64,000 nt of DNA, taken from UBA1127 sp034422455. Its GTDB lineage: Bacteria; Chloroflexota; Dehalococcoidia; Lucifugimonadales; UBA1127. The DNA lies in assembly GCA_034422455.1 (NCBI GenBank), contig DAOUJQ010000001.1, positions 124,001-188,000 of the forward strand. Reading direction: 5' to 3'. Positions within the stretch are counted from its first letter, which is position 1. Each line of letters opens with the position of its first letter. The notes beneath the pieces were generated by a model. It had not been told where the DNA came from, made no database searches, and was given only the letters and a program-made list of their open reading frames with translations. Shown in pieces: positions 42,674-50,144 of this stretch. The position numbers and the translations under genes were made by a program.

Positions 42674-42706
42674 ATGCTTGACAGGCTGCCAAGCATGCCA
42701 TATATC
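42674..42706 (+). promoter_or_regulatory. promoter with overlapping dyad operator before FAA pair
   Basis: TTGACA (42678-42683), 17-base spacer, TATATC (42701-42706). The dyad ATGCTTG (42674-42680) - N9 - CAAGCAT (42690-42696) overlaps the -35 and spacer, so a dimeric repressor could block the promoter. Confidence 0.65.
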
Positions 42707-42775
42707 CTACCACCGCCCAAAGAGCGCATTGCGTGACGGTCTATCTATTGCCGTCTCGCGGAAAGGGAGGAAGTC

Positions 42776-43744
42776 ATGAAGATCGGTTTCTATGACGACT
42801 TCAAGCCGTGCATCCTGACGGATGACGGTGTCGTCGACATCACAGCGCAGGTGGGGCACCTGGATGAGGGCGACCCGCAGACGTACATGGAGCGCATCAT
42901 CAGCGACTTCGACAGCCTGCGGCCCGCGCTGGAACAGGCGGCCTCCGGGGCAGCGACCCCGCTCGACCAGGTGCGTTTGCGCGCCCCGCTGCCGCGGCCG
43001 GGCAAGGTCCTCTGCGGCGAGGGGAACTTCAAGGAGGGTGTGGACATCGACCCGCCCAAGCCGCTGCGCACCTTCTTCAAGTCGCCCGACGCCGTCATCG
43101 GCCCCGGCGACACGGTCGTGTTCCCGACGTTCCGCCCGGTCATCTTCAACCACGAGGCCGAGCTGGGCGTGGTCATCGGCAAGGAGGCCAAGCGCGTGTC
43201 GCCCGAGGACGCGCTGAGCTACGTCTTCGGCTACACGACCACCGTCGACGTCTCCGCCCGCGCGCCGGAGGCGGACGAGGCTGAGGTGCCCGGCACGCCG
43301 CCGAGCCACTACGACAAGAGCTTCGACACGTTCCTGCCCATGGGCCCGGCCATCACCACCGCGGACGAGGTGGCCGACCCCAACAACCTGCAGATCAAGT
43401 ACTACGTCAACGGCAAGCTGCGCCAGGACTACAACACCAGTGACATGGAGGCGGGCATCGCCAACATGATCGCCACGCTGTCGCACGTCATGACGCTGAA
43501 GCCCGGCGACCTGATCATGGGCGGCACCAACCACGGCAACCTCGGCCCGCTGCAGGACGGCGACTTCGCCGAGATCGAGATCGAGGGACTGGGCAGGCAG
43601 GGCCAGACCATCCGGGACGACATGAAGCGCACGTGGGACCCGGACGCGCTGCGTGACCCCGCGCTGAACGCCGCCAACCGCGAGGCGCAGCGGGGGCAGC
43701 CCAACACGGGCTCGTGGCCCTTCCAGGCGCCGTACAACCCGTAA
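42776..43744 (+). CDS. fumarylacetoacetate-hydrolase family protein, copy 1
   Basis: A 322-residue FAH-superfamily enzyme. It has FFKSPDAVIGPGDTVVFP, metal ligands in NHEAELGVVIG (E127 and E129 by count), D-containing VDVSARAP, the DKSFDTFLPMGP loop and GPLQDGDFAEIEIEGLG at the end. The family hydrolyses C-C bonds in acylpyruvates or decarboxylates them, using Mg2+ or Mn2+. The RBS GGAGG is close to ATG 42776. It is cotranscribed with a close copy 108 bases downstream, with two dispersed repeats in between. Confidence 0.88.
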   Translation: MKIGFYDDFKPCILTDDGVVDITAQVGHLDEGDPQTYMERIISDFDSLRPALEQAASGAATPLDQVRLRAPLPRPGKVLCGEGNFKEGVDIDPPKPLRTFFKSPDAVIGPGDTVVFPTFRPVIFNHEAELGVVIGKEAKRVSPEDALSYVFGYTTTVDVSARAPEADEAEVPGTPPSHYDKSFDTFLPMGPAITTADEVADPNNLQIKYYVNGKLRQDYNTSDMEAGIANMIATLSHVMTLKPGDLIMGGTNHGNLGPLQDGDFAEIEIEGLGRQGQTIRDDMKRTWDPDALRDPALNAANREAQRGQPNTGSWPFQAPYNP

Positions 43745-43747
43745 ATA

Positions 43748-43830
43748 CCCCCGTCATTCCCGCAAAAGCGGGAATCCAGGGGACGGATTAAGTGCTCGTT
43801 CGCCCTGAGCCTGTCGAAGGGTGAACGGAT
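43748..43830. repeat. dispersed repeat cluster (R4 + R1)
   Basis: GTCATTCCCGCAAAAGCGGG then AATCCAG (R4), and GTTCGCCCTGAGCCTGTCGA then AGGGTGAACGG (R1), between the two FAA genes. Confidence 0.8.
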
Positions 43831-43852
43831 ACGACACAAAAGGAGAAATGCC

Positions 43853-44809
43853 ATGAAGATAGGGTTCTACAACGACTTCCAGCCCTGCGTCGTCAAGGAC
43901 GACGGCGTGGTGGACGTCTCGGACGTGGTGGGCCACCTCTCCATCTCGTCGCCGCAGCGCTACCTGGAGCGCATCATCAACAACTTCGACGAGCTTCGTG
44001 GCGCCCTCGCGGCGGCGGAGAGCGGCGGCACGGTCATCCCCATGGACCAGGTGCAGCTGCGCGCGCCGGTGCCCCGCCCGGGCAAGGTCCTGTGCGGCAA
44101 CGCCAACTACATGGAAGGCGTGCCCATCGACCCGCCGCGGCCGCTGAAGACGTTCTTCAAGTCGCCCGACGCCGTCATCGGCCCCGGCGACACCATCGAC
44201 CTGCCGGCCTACAACCCGGTGATCTTCAACCACGAGGCGGAGCTGGCGGTGGTCATCGGCAAGACGGCGCACAACGTCTCCGAGGACGAGGCGCTGGACT
44301 ACGTCTTCGGCTACATGACCGCCGTCGACGTCTCCGCCCGCGCGCCGACAGAGGGCGAGTCGCAGCTGCCCGGCGACTACGGCAAGAGCTTCGACACGTT
44401 CCTGCCCATCGGCCCGGCCATCACCACGGCCGACGAGATCGCCGACCCCAACAACCTGAACGTCAGGTACTGGGTGAACGAGGAGCTGCGGCAGAACTAC
44501 AACACGAGCGACATGGAGCACAGCATCAAGTACGTCATCGCGGCGCTGTCGCACGTCATGTCGCTGAAGGCCGGCGACGTCATCCTCGCGGGCACCAACC
44601 ACAGCGGCCTCGGCCCGCTGCAGGACGGCGACTTCGCGGAGATCGAGATCGACGGGCTCGGCAGGCAGGGCCAGAAGGTGTCGGACCAGTACGGCCGCAC
44701 GTGGGACCCCCACGAGGTGCGCTTGCCCCACGAGATGGCCGCCCGCCGCGAGTCACTGAAGGAGCAGCCGAACAACGGCACGTGGCCGTTCCAGCCCAGG
44801 GGCGGGTAG
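43853..44809 (+). CDS. fumarylacetoacetate-hydrolase family protein, copy 2
   Basis: A 318-residue paralogue of the gene at 42776: MKIGFYNDFQPCVVKDDGV, FFKSPDAVIGPGDTIDLP, NHEAELAVVIG, SFDTFLPIGP and GPLQDGDFAEIEIDGLG. Divergence is scattered, so both look under selection. They could act on different intermediates of aromatic-ring or keto-acid breakdown, matching the dioxygenase-like genes elsewhere in the window; this is inference. SD AGGAG lies upstream of ATG 43853. Confidence 0.88.
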   Translation: MKIGFYNDFQPCVVKDDGVVDVSDVVGHLSISSPQRYLERIINNFDELRGALAAAESGGTVIPMDQVQLRAPVPRPGKVLCGNANYMEGVPIDPPRPLKTFFKSPDAVIGPGDTIDLPAYNPVIFNHEAELAVVIGKTAHNVSEDEALDYVFGYMTAVDVSARAPTEGESQLPGDYGKSFDTFLPIGPAITTADEIADPNNLNVRYWVNEELRQNYNTSDMEHSIKYVIAALSHVMSLKAGDVILAGTNHSGLGPLQDGDFAEIEIDGLGRQGQKVSDQYGRTWDPHEVRLPHEMAARRESLKEQPNNGTWPFQPRGG

Positions 44810-44830
44810 GGGTCTGTCACAGGAATGCGA

Positions 44831-44859
44831 AGGGGGCGCTCGCTGCGGGCGCCCCTTTC
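44831..44859. terminator. bidirectional hairpin between FAA copy 2 and vapC
   Basis: GGGGGCGC ... GGGCGCCCC with a TTTCTTT tail on the plus strand and A-run on the other. It lies between convergent genes. Confidence 0.6.
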
Positions 44860-44883
44860 TTTGCACAGGAAGGCAGGGGTTGG

Positions 44884-45270
44884 TCAGGCAGGGATGATGT
44901 CGGTCTGCGTGAAGTCGTCGCCCTTGAACAGCAGCGGCTCGCCTGTTTCCGCGGCAAGGGCGTAAGCGAAGCAATCGCCGAGGTTCAGGCCTCTGGGGCG
45001 ACGGCCCTTGCCGAAGCGGCGCCATGCGTCGCGCGCCAGTTCGGCCTGCCGCACGGTGACAGGGGCGAGGCCTACGGGCACGCTTTCAAGGAAGGTATCC
45101 AATCTGTAGCCTGCGTCCGTACCTTGGCGGCTTTCCAGTACGGTGGCTGCTTCAAGGAAGTTGACTACGGACATCCTGCGAGACGGCGCTTCATATAGCG
45201 AATTGGCCATGCGCGCGGCGTCTGGTTCATCGAACAGCACAGCCAAGATAGCTGACGTGTCCACAATCAC
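44884..45270 (-). CDS. vapC: VapC-type PIN-domain toxin
   Basis: A 128-residue PIN ribonuclease with acidic residues D4 (MIVDTSAILAVL), E40 (NFLEAATVLE), D99 (LNLGDCFAYALA) and D118/D119 (KGDDFTQTD). It fits the Rv0624-like VapC group, which cuts tRNA or rRNA. The start overlaps the antitoxin's stop by four bases, as usual for these pairs. Confidence 0.9.
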   Translation of the reverse strand: MIVDTSAILAVLFDEPDAARMANSLYEAPSRRMSVVNFLEAATVLESRQGTDAGYRLDTFLESVPVGLAPVTVRQAELARDAWRRFGKGRRPRGLNLGDCFAYALAAETGEPLLFKGDDFTQTDIIPA

Positions 45271-45524
45271 TTGGGAAGCCCATTCTCATCATAGAGGAAG
45301 TCGCCGTGTTCTATTGCCGAAGGTCCATCGCGCAGCATGGCGGCGGTCTCCCGTCCAAATGCCAGCATCTCCTCAGAAGTCATCCTAGGGCGAGGCGAGG
45401 GCCGTGTACGCTCCAAGCGCTCGCGCAGTGCGACGGTTATGGCGCCGGTCATGGTCTCGCCGGTAAGGCGGGCCAGCTCGCCGGCGAGGCGGCACGTTTC
45501 TTCGTTTTTGATGTTGAGGCTCAT
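45267..45524 (-). CDS. vapB: VapB-type (Rv0623-like) antitoxin
   Basis: An 85-residue antitoxin. The N-terminus MSLNIKNEETCRLAGELARL is the ribbon-helix-helix-like DNA-binding part of the Rv0623 family (usual text 'LNIKnee'). The tail with GDFLYDENGLPK binds the toxin. ATG 45524 follows GGGGGATTCC; the in-frame start at 45566 lies inside the operator and is rejected. The dyad at 45538-45564 is probably its own operator. Confidence 0.88.
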   Translation of the reverse strand: MSLNIKNEETCRLAGELARLTGETMTGAITVALRERLERTRPSPRPRMTSEEMLAFGRETAAMLRDGPSAIEHGDFLYDENGLPK

Positions 45525-45537
45525 TGGAATCCCCCAG

Positions 45538-45564
45538 GGTAGAATGCTTGTCATCAATTCTACC
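45538..45564 (-). promoter_or_regulatory. vapBC operator/promoter dyad
   Basis: GGTAGAAT (45538-45545) - N11 - ATTCTACC (45557-45564), perfect 8-bp arms, 14 bases before vapB. The minus-strand TAGAAT (45563-45558) is a plausible -10 inside it, so VapB binding would silence its promoter. Confidence 0.65.
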
Positions 45565-45654
45565 ATGCCGCCGAGTCACGCTGCCGTCCCCCCTCGTTGA
45601 CACCGCCTTTGTCGCTGGCTAGCCTCTGTGCAGATCACTAGTGCAGGAGCACCC

Positions 45655-46584
45655 ATGACTATCTTTGTGTCCGGTTCCCTTGCTTACGACCGCATCATGA
45701 ACTTCCCCGGCCGGTTCTCTGACCACATCCTTCCGGACCGCATCCACAACATCAACGTCAGCTTCAACGTAGACAGCATGGTGGAACGCCCTGGCGGCTG
45801 CGCGGGCAACATCTCGTACTGCCTGACGCTGCTGGGCGAGCAGCCGATGACGCTGGCGACCCTGGGGCGGGACTGCCGCGTCTACCTGGACTGGATGGAA
45901 GAGAAAGGCGTTGCGGTGAGCGGCGTCCGGGTCATCGACCCGGAGCGCACGGCGAGCGCCTACATCATGACCGACCAAGGTGACAACCAGATCACCGGCT
46001 TCCACATGGGCGCGATGCTGTACACGTCGGACTTTTCCTTTGAGTTCTACAACCTGGCGGACTCCATTGGCGTCGTCTCCCCCGGCAACCTGGACGACAT
46101 GTTCAACTACACTCGCTTCTACAAAGAGAACGGCGTCCCCTATATTTTCGACCCCGGGCAGTCGCTCCCCGCGTGGACGGCGGACGGCCTCAAGGAGTGC
46201 ATCGAAGGCGCGGCGGTGCTCATCTGCAACGACTACGAGCTGGGCCTCATCACGAACACGACGGGCCTTGACGAGGCCGCGCTGGCCGGGCTCGCCAGGG
46301 CAGTCATCGTGACGAGGGGCGAGCACGGCTCGTCACTGCGCGTCGGCGACGAGGTCACGCCCATCTCCGTCGTCACGCCACGAGAGGTGAGGGACCCGAC
46401 GGGCGCCGGTGACTCGTATCGCGGCGGGCTGGTCAAGGGCATCGTTGACGGGGTGCCGCTGGCGGAAGCGGCGCTCATGGGCAGCGTGTGCGCGTCCTTC
46501 GCCGTCGAGGTGCAGGGCACGCAGGAGTACCGCTTTACGATGGACGAGTTCAACGAGCGGCTGGCGGGTGTGAAGGCCGCGTAG
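45655..46584 (+). CDS. PfkB-family carbohydrate/nucleoside kinase
   Basis: A 309-residue ribokinase-fold kinase. It opens MTIFVSGSLAYDRIMNFPG, has GGCAGNISYCLTLLG, a DPGQ segment, and the PfkB signature DPTGAGDSYRGG (about 247-258) with the catalytic Asp253 in GAGD. Similar to adenosine-kinase-like members. It phosphorylates a sugar or nucleoside with ATP. ATG 45655 has CAGGAG upstream; the in-frame ATG 45628 does not fit. An R1 repeat follows the stop. Confidence 0.87.
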   Translation: MTIFVSGSLAYDRIMNFPGRFSDHILPDRIHNINVSFNVDSMVERPGGCAGNISYCLTLLGEQPMTLATLGRDCRVYLDWMEEKGVAVSGVRVIDPERTASAYIMTDQGDNQITGFHMGAMLYTSDFSFEFYNLADSIGVVSPGNLDDMFNYTRFYKENGVPYIFDPGQSLPAWTADGLKECIEGAAVLICNDYELGLITNTTGLDEAALAGLARAVIVTRGEHGSSLRVGDEVTPISVVTPREVRDPTGAGDSYRGGLVKGIVDGVPLAEAALMGSVCASFAVEVQGTQEYRFTMDEFNERLAGVKAA

Positions 46585-46626
46585 CCCGTTCGCCCTGAGC
46601 CTGTCGAAGGGTCTCCCGAACGGGCG
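46584..46626. repeat. dispersed palindrome R1
   Basis: GCCCGTTCGCCCTGAGCCTG then TCGAAGGGTCTCCCGAACGG, directly after the PfkB stop. Confidence 0.75.
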
Positions 46627-46654
46627 ACAGTTCCGCAATGCGCGCCCCCACGCG

Positions 46655-46660
46655 TATAAT
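46655..46660 (+). promoter_or_regulatory. -10 box for a leaderless moaDE transcript
   Basis: TATAAT ends six bases before ATG 46667, so transcription should start at or beside the ATG. No ribosome site fits between them. Confidence 0.5.
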
Positions 46661-46666
46661 CGCCGT

Positions 46667-47407
46667 ATGACGACGTCCAACGGAGTGCCGGTCACCCTTC
46701 GGCTGTTCGCGGTCTACCGCGAGCGCGTGGGCGCCGACTGCATCGAGGTCACGCTGGCCGACGGCGCCACCGTCGATGACGCGCTCCAATGCCTCGCGGA
46801 GGCCCACCCTGTCACCGTTCCCCTGCTCGCCACCACGATGGTCGCGGTCAACCAGTCGTACGTGGAGCGCGACCACGCCCTGCAGCCGGGCGACGAGGTC
46901 GCGCTGATCCCGCCGGTGTCCGGCGGGATCGACTACCCTAGCCCGGACCCGCGCATCCTGATCACCGACGAGCCGCTGGACGCCGGGAAGGTCACGGCCA
47001 TGGTGGCGAACACAGCGAACGGCGGCGTGGTCACCTTCCAGGGCGTGACCCGCGACGAGACCGGCGGGCGCGCCGTCGTCCGGCTTGACTACGAGGCCTA
47101 TCCGGAGATGGCCTACAAGACGCTCCAGCAGATCTTCGACGAAGTGGAGAAGCGCTGGGGCATCACGGACGTGGCGCTGGCGCACCGCATCGGCCGGCTG
47201 GAGCTCGGCGAGGCGAGCCTCGTCGTTGCCGTGGGCGCGGCCCACCGCGCCGAGGCCTTCGCCGCCGCGATGTACATGGTCGACCGGCTCAAGGAGATCG
47301 TGCCCATCTGGAAGAAGGAGCACTTCGAGGACGGCTCCGTGTGGGTCGCCCTCGGCTCGTCCGCGCCCCCTGCGGACTGGACGGGGGCGGAGACGCCGCG
47401 CGGCTAG
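46667..47407 (+). CDS. MoaD-MoaE fusion, molybdopterin synthase
   Basis: A 246-residue fusion. Residues 8-87 are MoaD (beta-grasp) ending in PPVSGG, the GG that must carry the thiocarboxylate. Residues about 96-245 are MoaE with VVTFQGVTRD, HRIGRLELGEASLVVAVGAA and the catalytic-lysine region IWKKEHFEDG. Molybdopterin synthase inserts sulphur into precursor Z. In fused forms the chain must be cut after the GG to free the MoaD end, as known for mycobacterial MoaX. Probably leaderless. Confidence 0.93.
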   Translation: MTTSNGVPVTLRLFAVYRERVGADCIEVTLADGATVDDALQCLAEAHPVTVPLLATTMVAVNQSYVERDHALQPGDEVALIPPVSGGIDYPSPDPRILITDEPLDAGKVTAMVANTANGGVVTFQGVTRDETGGRAVVRLDYEAYPEMAYKTLQQIFDEVEKRWGITDVALAHRIGRLELGEASLVVAVGAAHRAEAFAAAMYMVDRLKEIVPIWKKEHFEDGSVWVALGSSAPPADWTGAETPRG

Positions 47408-47476
47408 GTGGGTTCGGATCGGCTTGCGACCTCACGTCTTGCATCTTTTTCACTCAGATGTTTGAGGTGTCCTCGA

Positions 47477-48577
47477 TTGGATTTGTTTATTGGCAAGGAC
47501 CACAAAGGAAATGCCGCAGTCCGGAGCATATTCCGGTTGGTAGGCCGCAACGAAGACGCATTGACTTATGCACTTGGCTACCTACTAGCGCTCGATGATT
47601 CCTTTTGCGAGAAAGTTGTTCGACATCTTGTCCGCGCCATCGCTAAAGAAGGACACCCTAAAGGTAAGCGTCCTGCAGAATTCAAGGGAAAGCACTCGAT
47701 CCACTTGCAGGAACTAAGCGACAAGACCTTGGGCCGACGGGACATCGTCATAAAGGCAGGTGGCCGGGAACTCATCGTGGAGGCCAAGATTGGTGGAGGT
47801 CAGCCCAGTTCCACACAGGTTCTCAAGTACGCGCTGGATGACAAAGGCACTCCAAGGCCAGAAGTATGGGGCGTCGTTGCGCTAACGCAGACCGACATGC
47901 CAAATGAGCAGTTGGCTGAGATAGAATCAGGGTTCTCGAACAATGCCTCAGGAAAGGGTTTTGCGGCAATTCAGTGGCATAAGATACTTGAACTTGCACT
48001 AAACCATAGACCAACCGAGGGTTCTGAGATATCAAGGTACCTATTTGGCCAATTCACCCAATACATGAGAGGGGATTATGACATGGGTTATCACGATGCA
48101 GAAATCTCCATTCAAGACGTAAATGATGACAATGTGAAGGTGTTCAAAGAGGGTTGGATGTATGTAACCGCCCCTAGAGACAAGAAAGCGCCTCTGTACT
48201 TCGCTCCTTACTTTACGGGACAGGGCCCTGCCTCAGGAATATCGATGATGAGTCGTGTCTTGTGGGTGGAACAAGTCAAACTCTCTGAGATGGTTGATGT
48301 CGCGCATGTGGGTGATGACAATCATCTGGCACGATGGCGTAAAGGCATAGAGTTGATCAAACAGCGGCCGGATTATCACAAGTTTGCCGAGTTGGACACC
48401 AGGCTACTCTACCTTGATGAACCGATTGTGCTCTGGGAAGCACCGCTAACCAAATCGTCCGTTAAGGCCGCCCACCAAAAAGACGCCACTCTAAAGCAAA
48501 TCCCACAACAAATTCCCAAGTCCTTCAGCTTACAATTCGATGAACTGCTGAAGCTCAAGCGTTTAGTTGAGAACTAG
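47477..48577 (+). CDS. PD-(D/E)XK nuclease-like protein, low-GC island
   Basis: A 366-residue protein with TTG 47477 as best start (GAGGTG seven bases upstream). An N-terminal helical part (DHKGNAAVRSIFRLVGRNED) leads to the PD-(D/E)XK core: D89 in RRDIVI and E102/K104 in ELIVEAK. The remainder shows no known domain. It is AT-richer than everything around it, with rare codons, so recent transfer is likely. Orphan nucleases of this build occur in defence and mobile loci. No methyltransferase or other partner is adjacent. Confidence 0.65.
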   Translation: MDLFIGKDHKGNAAVRSIFRLVGRNEDALTYALGYLLALDDSFCEKVVRHLVRAIAKEGHPKGKRPAEFKGKHSIHLQELSDKTLGRRDIVIKAGGRELIVEAKIGGGQPSSTQVLKYALDDKGTPRPEVWGVVALTQTDMPNEQLAEIESGFSNNASGKGFAAIQWHKILELALNHRPTEGSEISRYLFGQFTQYMRGDYDMGYHDAEISIQDVNDDNVKVFKEGWMYVTAPRDKKAPLYFAPYFTGQGPASGISMMSRVLWVEQVKLSEMVDVAHVGDDNHLARWRKGIELIKQRPDYHKFAELDTRLLYLDEPIVLWEAPLTKSSVKAAHQKDATLKQIPQQIPKSFSLQFDELLKLKRLVEN

Positions 48578-49869
48578 CCTCCCGCCTCTGCTGCCGCCTT
48601 GGCCGCAGGCACCTTCGGCGGCTTGGCCATCAACGAGCAGAGCACGGCCAACACCGTCACGCCGATGAAGATGGGGATGATGGTGTTGTAGTCGCCGGTG
48701 ATGTCGAAGAAGATGCCGGTGATGACGGGCCCGCCGCCGCTGGCCGCGATGCGTATCGGCGCGACGATGCCCCGCGTGCTGCCCAGGAACCGCCGCCCGA
48801 AGTAGACGGCGTAGGCGTGCGAGCCAAACAGGCCCTCGCTGCGGCCGAGGCCAAAGGCAAACGCGTACAGGATCACGCTCCACGTCGACGACACGGTCAG
48901 CAGCAGCACGAGCGCCAGGACGTCGAGCGTCTGGCTCATGGCGATGCAGTACCGGATGGCTATCCGGTTCGCCATCCACCCCCAGAAGAACTTCACCAAC
49001 AGGGCGACGGTCGTCAGCAGGATGATGGCGGACGCGGCCAGAGCGGGCGAGAACCCCTTGTCGGTCAGGTACGGCACCTGGTGCAGCGTGATGCTGGTGG
49101 TCATGAAGATGGTCATGTTCAGGCTCAGGGTGATGAGCCACAGCGCCGGCGTGCGGACGGCCTCCGCCATGGTCCAGTCGCGCTCCTGCGGGACCGGGGC
49201 CTGTTGCGGCCCGGTCGGCGATGGGTCGACCGGCGGCGCGCCGTCGGGGCGCAGTCCGAGGTCCTCGGGCATGCGGCGCATCGTGAGCCACGAGGGGATG
49301 AACAGCACGACGAGGGTGATGACGCCGAAGATGACGAAGGCGTTGCGCCAGTCGAAGTTGGCGATGAGCAGGGCGGCGAGCGGCGCCATCACGATGCCGC
49401 CCAGTGGGATGCCGGTGCTGGTGATGGCCAGCGCGAGGGCCCGGTGGCGCACGAACCACTTGGCGACCACCGTGCTGCCGACCTCGCCGCCGGCGAACCC
49501 GAGGGCGAGGGAGCGCACGACGCCGAAGACCAGGTAGAAGCTCAGCAGGCTGCTGACCCACGCCATGCCGATGGTCGACAGCGCCGCGAGGACGATGCCC
49601 AGCGCCATGAGCGCTCGCGGGCCGTAGCGGTCGACGGCCATGCCGATGGGAAGCGCCAGCGCGCCCATGATGACGGCGCGGATGAGGAGGACGGCGGACG
49701 TTGCGCCCCGTCCAATCTCCAGCTCCTCGCTCATGGGCTTGAAGAAGAAGCCGAAGGCGTAGGTCTGGAAGCCGGAGAGGAGCATGCCCGACGTGACCGC
49801 AATGCCCACGATGTACCAGCCGTGGAAGATGCGGGGTTGCCTGGGTGGGGTGGTGACGGTGTCGGCCAC
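48574..49869 (-). CDS. MFS transporter
   Basis: A 431-residue transporter with 12 hydrophobic helices in two groups of six, separated by a Pro-rich loop (about 205-235). The loop-2 motif is GMAVDRYGPRALM, and FHGWYIVGIAVTSGML starts it, as in oxalate/formate- and monocarboxylate-type MFS members. It probably moves a small organic acid. It converges with the low-GC gene, overlapping its end by four bases. The 5' region is full of dyads (49925-49989). Confidence 0.87.
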   Translation of the reverse strand: MADTVTTPPRQPRIFHGWYIVGIAVTSGMLLSGFQTYAFGFFFKPMSEELEIGRGATSAVLLIRAVIMGALALPIGMAVDRYGPRALMALGIVLAALSTIGMAWVSSLLSFYLVFGVVRSLALGFAGGEVGSTVVAKWFVRHRALALAITSTGIPLGGIVMAPLAALLIANFDWRNAFVIFGVITLVVLFIPSWLTMRRMPEDLGLRPDGAPPVDPSPTGPQQAPVPQERDWTMAEAVRTPALWLITLSLNMTIFMTTSITLHQVPYLTDKGFSPALAASAIILLTTVALLVKFFWGWMANRIAIRYCIAMSQTLDVLALVLLLTVSSTWSVILYAFAFGLGRSEGLFGSHAYAVYFGRRFLGSTRGIVAPIRIAASGGGPVITGIFFDITGDYNTIIPIFIGVTVLAVLCSLMAKPPKVPAAKAAAEAGG

Positions 49870-49924
49870 GCGGCGCTCCGGTTAGGATGCTGGCAGTGTA
49901 CCACAGCCTTGCGCCCGCACATGG

Positions 49925-49989
49925 GTTTGTGCAATAGTTCACAAACTCAGATACGAAATTGGGCGATATTTTCGTATTGTCCGTATCTG
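49925..49989. promoter_or_regulatory. three dyads between the MFS gene and tRNA-Ser
   Basis: GTTTGTG-N8-CACAAAC (49925-49946), ATACGAAA-N11-TTTCGTAT (49951-49977) and CAGATACG ... CGTATCTG (49948-49955 and 49982-49989). All arms are perfect. Likely operators for the divergent MFS gene. Confidence 0.5.
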
Positions 49990-50028
49990 GGGCCCTTGAT
50001 ACGATAGATATGAGCATTCAACAGACGC

Positions 50029-50120
50029 GGAGGGATCGCATAGTGGTCTAGTGCGGGCGCCTGCTAAGCGCTTGGGGGCCGAAACGCCCCTCCAGGGTTC
50101 GAATCCCTGTCCCTCCGCCA
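50029..50120 (+). tRNA. tRNA-Ser(GCT)
   Basis: Class II tRNA. The acceptor GGAGGGA (50029-50035) pairs with TCCCTCC (50110-50116). The D arm is GCA...TGC. The anticodon stem GGCGC/GCGCT has loop CTGCTAA, anticodon GCT (Ser, codons AGC/AGT). A long variable arm and a T arm AGGG-TTCGAAT-CCCT follow. Discriminator G and an encoded CCA (50118-50120). It stands 25 bases before miaB. Confidence 0.95.
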
Positions 50121-50144
50121 CCCATCGAAACCCCGTCAGGCGGC

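Noticed and set aside
49925..50120. Phage or island attachment site at tRNA-Ser
   Set aside because: No duplicated tRNA 3' end and no integrase were found within the window.
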